Source of the DNA: DASPKX01 sp035627835
GTDB lineage: Bacteria; Verrucomicrobiota; Verrucomicrobiia; Limisphaerales; SXQI01
Reading direction: 5' to 3'
Assembly (NCBI GenBank): GCA_035627835.1
Contig: DASPKX010000050.1
Coordinates: forward strand, 4,213-68,212
DNA length: 64,000 nucleotides
Positions 62,901 through 64,000 of this stretch are shown piece by piece. Position numbers and translations under genes: made by a program. The notes beneath the pieces were generated by a model that saw nothing but the letters and a program-made list of their open reading frames with translations, did not search any database and was not told the DNA's origin. The first letter of the stretch is position 1, and each line of letters opens with the position of its first letter.

Positions 62901-64000
62901 GCTTTGCTGAAGAAATGGAGCAGTAACACAGAAGTGAGAAACGCAGTGCTGAGTTCTGCACTTCCACATGCGGCGCCCTTGTTGGAAGTGGCGCTGCAAA
63001 TCGCGGACGCGAACTTGCGCAATGAATGGGTTAATCCGCTTCTCGCCACCGTTCTTCACTCCTCCAACCCCAATGCCTTTCTACTTGCCTTCAAAGCGGC
63101 GCTCCCGGAATCGGGGAAGGCTGACCTTCGGTCGCTTGCCATAATTCTGACTGCTCTTGAGCAGCGGCAAATGGAGCTTTCCTCGGTTTTGCCCCCTGGC
63201 TCCGGGGAGCGCAAACGCTTTGAGAGCGCACTTGAGATGGCTCGCAACATTGCCCTCCACCAGAGCGCGGCCGCCGCAGACCGACACGCCGCCATCGCTC
63301 TGCTCAGTTTGAGTGACGCTGAAAGTGATCTCGAGACACTGACCCAGCTTGCACGAAGCCCCGACGGGCAGCGCCAGGCAGCCCTGCAAGCTTTGAAACG
63401 GCGTGCCAATCCCACAGTTGCCCGTGCTCTGCTGGATAATTGGAAGCAAACCTCGCCCGCTGCTCGAATGGATGTTCTTAGCCTGCTGGTGGAGCGGGAT
63501 GTCTGGGCATCGGCGCTGTTGGAGGCGATTAAGAGCGGGACCCTCGATCGCGCTGAGGTTTCGTTATCGCAGCGAACCCAGTTGCGCAAGAGTGACAACG
63601 CCCAAGTCCGATCACTAACTGACAAGTTGTTTCCCGAGCAGGTGAGCGCCGCCCGCGACCACGTGATTACCAAATACAAAGCTGCAATCGGAACTCCCGG
63701 TGTTCCCGCCCGCGGCGCAGAGGTGTTCGCTCAGAGCTGCGCCGCATGCCACGCACTCAACGGAACAGGCCGCGCCGTCGGGCCTGATTTGGCAACCCTT
63801 CGCCAGAAGGACACCGAGTATTGGCTCAAGAACATTCTGGATCCAAACGCGGTCATCGAGCCGCGGTTCGTCAGCTACGAAGTCGAGCTGAAGGATGGGC
63901 GCAGCCTGAGCGGAGTGATCCAAAGCGAAAGCGCGAATCATCTGGTTCTCGTTTCGGGTTCCGGATTGGCTGAGACTTTGCCGCGCGGACAAATTACCGA
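59904..64000 (+). CDS. Fusion of neutral ceramidase-like domain, PVC-type dehydrogenase and cytochrome c, 3' end beyond window
   Basis: The frame is open from GTG 59904 (ATG 59928 is an alternative) to the right edge: 1365 full codons, no stop. A signal peptide (IVRLIAFAFVCLPLSA) comes first. Residues about 40-450 match neutral/alkaline ceramidases: GVAQVDITPGYPVRLSGFG and TATHTHTAPM with the metal-binding histidines, and CHCVTLSGN. Residues about 470-850 are a PVC-type membrane-bound dehydrogenase propeller (GLEVQLVAAEPLVQSPVAID, YIADMYRFLIEHPRW). Helical HEAT-like repeats follow (about 880-1240), and at about 1279-1283 a cytochrome c motif CAACH with the PDLATLRQK follow-up. This arrangement should be periplasmic; the substrate is unknown, with a lipid amide or sugar possible. 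Confidence 0.9.
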   Translation, partial: MKPTVPSIMCIVRLIAFAFVCLPLSAVDASRAEPPLIGVGVAQVDITPGYPVRLSGFGFRRDESEGVTQRIYAKALAFENKDAGPAILITADNLCVPDEITREVAKRLEPKIGLKLERLTITATHTHTAPMLKDVCPTIFGTQIPEAHQTNINRYTEEFTDALEKVALEAHKAIRPSRLFWGKGKASFAVNRRTKGGPVDHDLPTLVVRDADGKVRAVYFSYACHCVTLSGNLISGDWAGFAQHTVQEMYPGAIALASVGCGADSNPASGVTGTNVTVCKEQGDQIANEVKRIVEAGMLPLSTSPAVKYSRVDLPFAAARSRQEWEERAKRNDAVGHHARLNLARLDRGETLPTKFNYPIQSWIFGEELAIVFLPGETVVDYSLRLKREFDRRRLWVNGYSNDGRAYIPSERILKEGGYEGGDAMVYYDFPQIFAPGLEQKILDSVHAQLPPSYRAQPGTEGSRPLPPSEALKTFRTKPGLEVQLVAAEPLVQSPVAIDWGADGRLWVCEMNDYPSGMDNNWQPGGRVKFLRDTNADGRYDHATVFLEDIPFPTGITAWGRGLFVCAAPDVLYAQDTNGDGKADKVERVFTGFFTDNFQARVNSLSLGMDNWIYAANGLLGGIIETLPNSLFSAAGQKVDIRNRDFRFHPASGVMEPVSGLTQQGRARDDWGNWFGCDNSQLLLHYAGNERYSRRNPHVISGSGIRNLVTEANGNRIYPTSETLERFNDLDHVNRVTSACGLGIYRDTLLGEEFYANSFTCEAVHNLVHRRVIEGDATITSRQAEDETSSEFLTSTDNWFRPAQARPGPDGALYIADMYRFLIEHPRWIPAARLSKIDIRAGADKGRIYRVVKKGAELRPIRDLTGLDATHLAAALDTPNGIERDRVHIEILTRKATNAAPGLRKLASGSTLPQVRVQALAALEGLDGITPEVIESALKDRDPRIREHAIRVAEPFLKADEQFLSKLRPLASDDSPLVARQLAHTLGESHSKDAADILAALLKKWSSNTEVRNAVLSSALPHAAPLLEVALQIADANLRNEWVNPLLATVLHSSNPNAFLLAFKAALPESGKADLRSLAIILTALEQRQMELSSVLPPGSGERKRFESALEMARNIALHQSAAAADRHAAIALLSLSDAESDLETLTQLARSPDGQRQAALQALKRRANPTVARALLDNWKQTSPAARMDVLSLLVERDVWASALLEAIKSGTLDRAEVSLSQRTQLRKSDNAQVRSLTDKLFPEQVSAARDHVITKYKAAIGTPGVPARGAEVFAQSCAACHALNGTGRAVGPDLATLRQKDTEYWLKNILDPNAVIEPRFVSYEVELKDGRSLSGVIQSESANHLVLVSGSGLAETLPRGQIT

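Noticed and set aside
1..64000. CRISPR array or cas genes
   Set aside because: No regularly spaced identical repeats and no Cas-like proteins were seen.
1..64000. Prophage or integrase-bearing island
   Set aside because: No integrase, capsid, terminase or large transposase found; the mobile-looking features are limited to small repeats and two nuclease-like genes.

Overview
The window is a moderately GC-rich bacterial chromosome segment. Several features suggest a flagellated member of the Verrucomicrobia/PVC group, probably from the Pedosphaera/Limisphaerales side: a PVC-type dehydrogenase/cytochrome c protein, a GxxExxY protein, long secreted proteins with VCBS/FG-GAP and Ig-like repeats, a Rho with a long disordered N-terminus, and many multi-domain fusions. 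This assignment is inference from gene content; no marker gene was compared. Two long genes run off the window edges and have no stop codon inside it: a secreted beta-propeller protein at 1-2222 (minus) and a ceramidase/dehydrogenase/cytochrome c fusion at 59904-64000 (plus).

Layout. 1-11,250: the propeller protein, a GNAT acetyltransferase, rho, and a compact minus-strand operon glyS, S41-like pseudoprotease, then one ORF that fuses a low-molecular-weight phosphatase, RpiB and serine hydroxymethyltransferase. Two copies of a REP-like palindromic repeat follow. 11,257-16,510: late flagellar genes (a lipoprotein, fliD and two flagellin paralogues). Three sigma-28-type promoters can be read directly, and the one in front of fliD is so close to the ATG that the mRNA should be nearly leaderless. 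16,731-25,104: a glycosidase-glycosyltransferase fusion, thyA-folA, and a MacA/MacB-like efflux operon with two permeases. 25,283-28,864: a Cys-rich small protein, pirin, an isochorismatase-like hydrolase and a divergent LysR regulator with a dyad operator. 28,914-44,534: a giant subtilase surface protein, lnt, rhomboid protease, GTP-type PEP carboxykinase, truncated globin, hscB, an IscA-type protein and a second giant secreted protein. 44,679-49,526: a ribose-type sugar ABC transporter diverging from a padR-membrane protein pair with a perfect operator palindrome. 49,592-57,875: a GxxExxY gene between inverted repeats, class II aldolase, methyltransferase/glycosyltransferase genes, aldo-keto reductase, a DCC-LMF1 fusion, an atypical response regulator, a broken GIY-YIG nuclease between repeats, and tRNA-Ala. 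57,972-64,000: aroC, a methyltransferase and the edge-truncated fusion.

The genes are mainly housekeeping (translation, one-carbon and nucleotide metabolism, Fe-S assembly, gluconeogenesis, lipoprotein maturation) interleaved with envelope and surface functions. Recurrent themes are gene fusions that replace operons, regulatory or enzymatic paralogues lacking their catalytic residues (S41-like protein, receiver domain), and small nuclease genes bracketed by short repeats.
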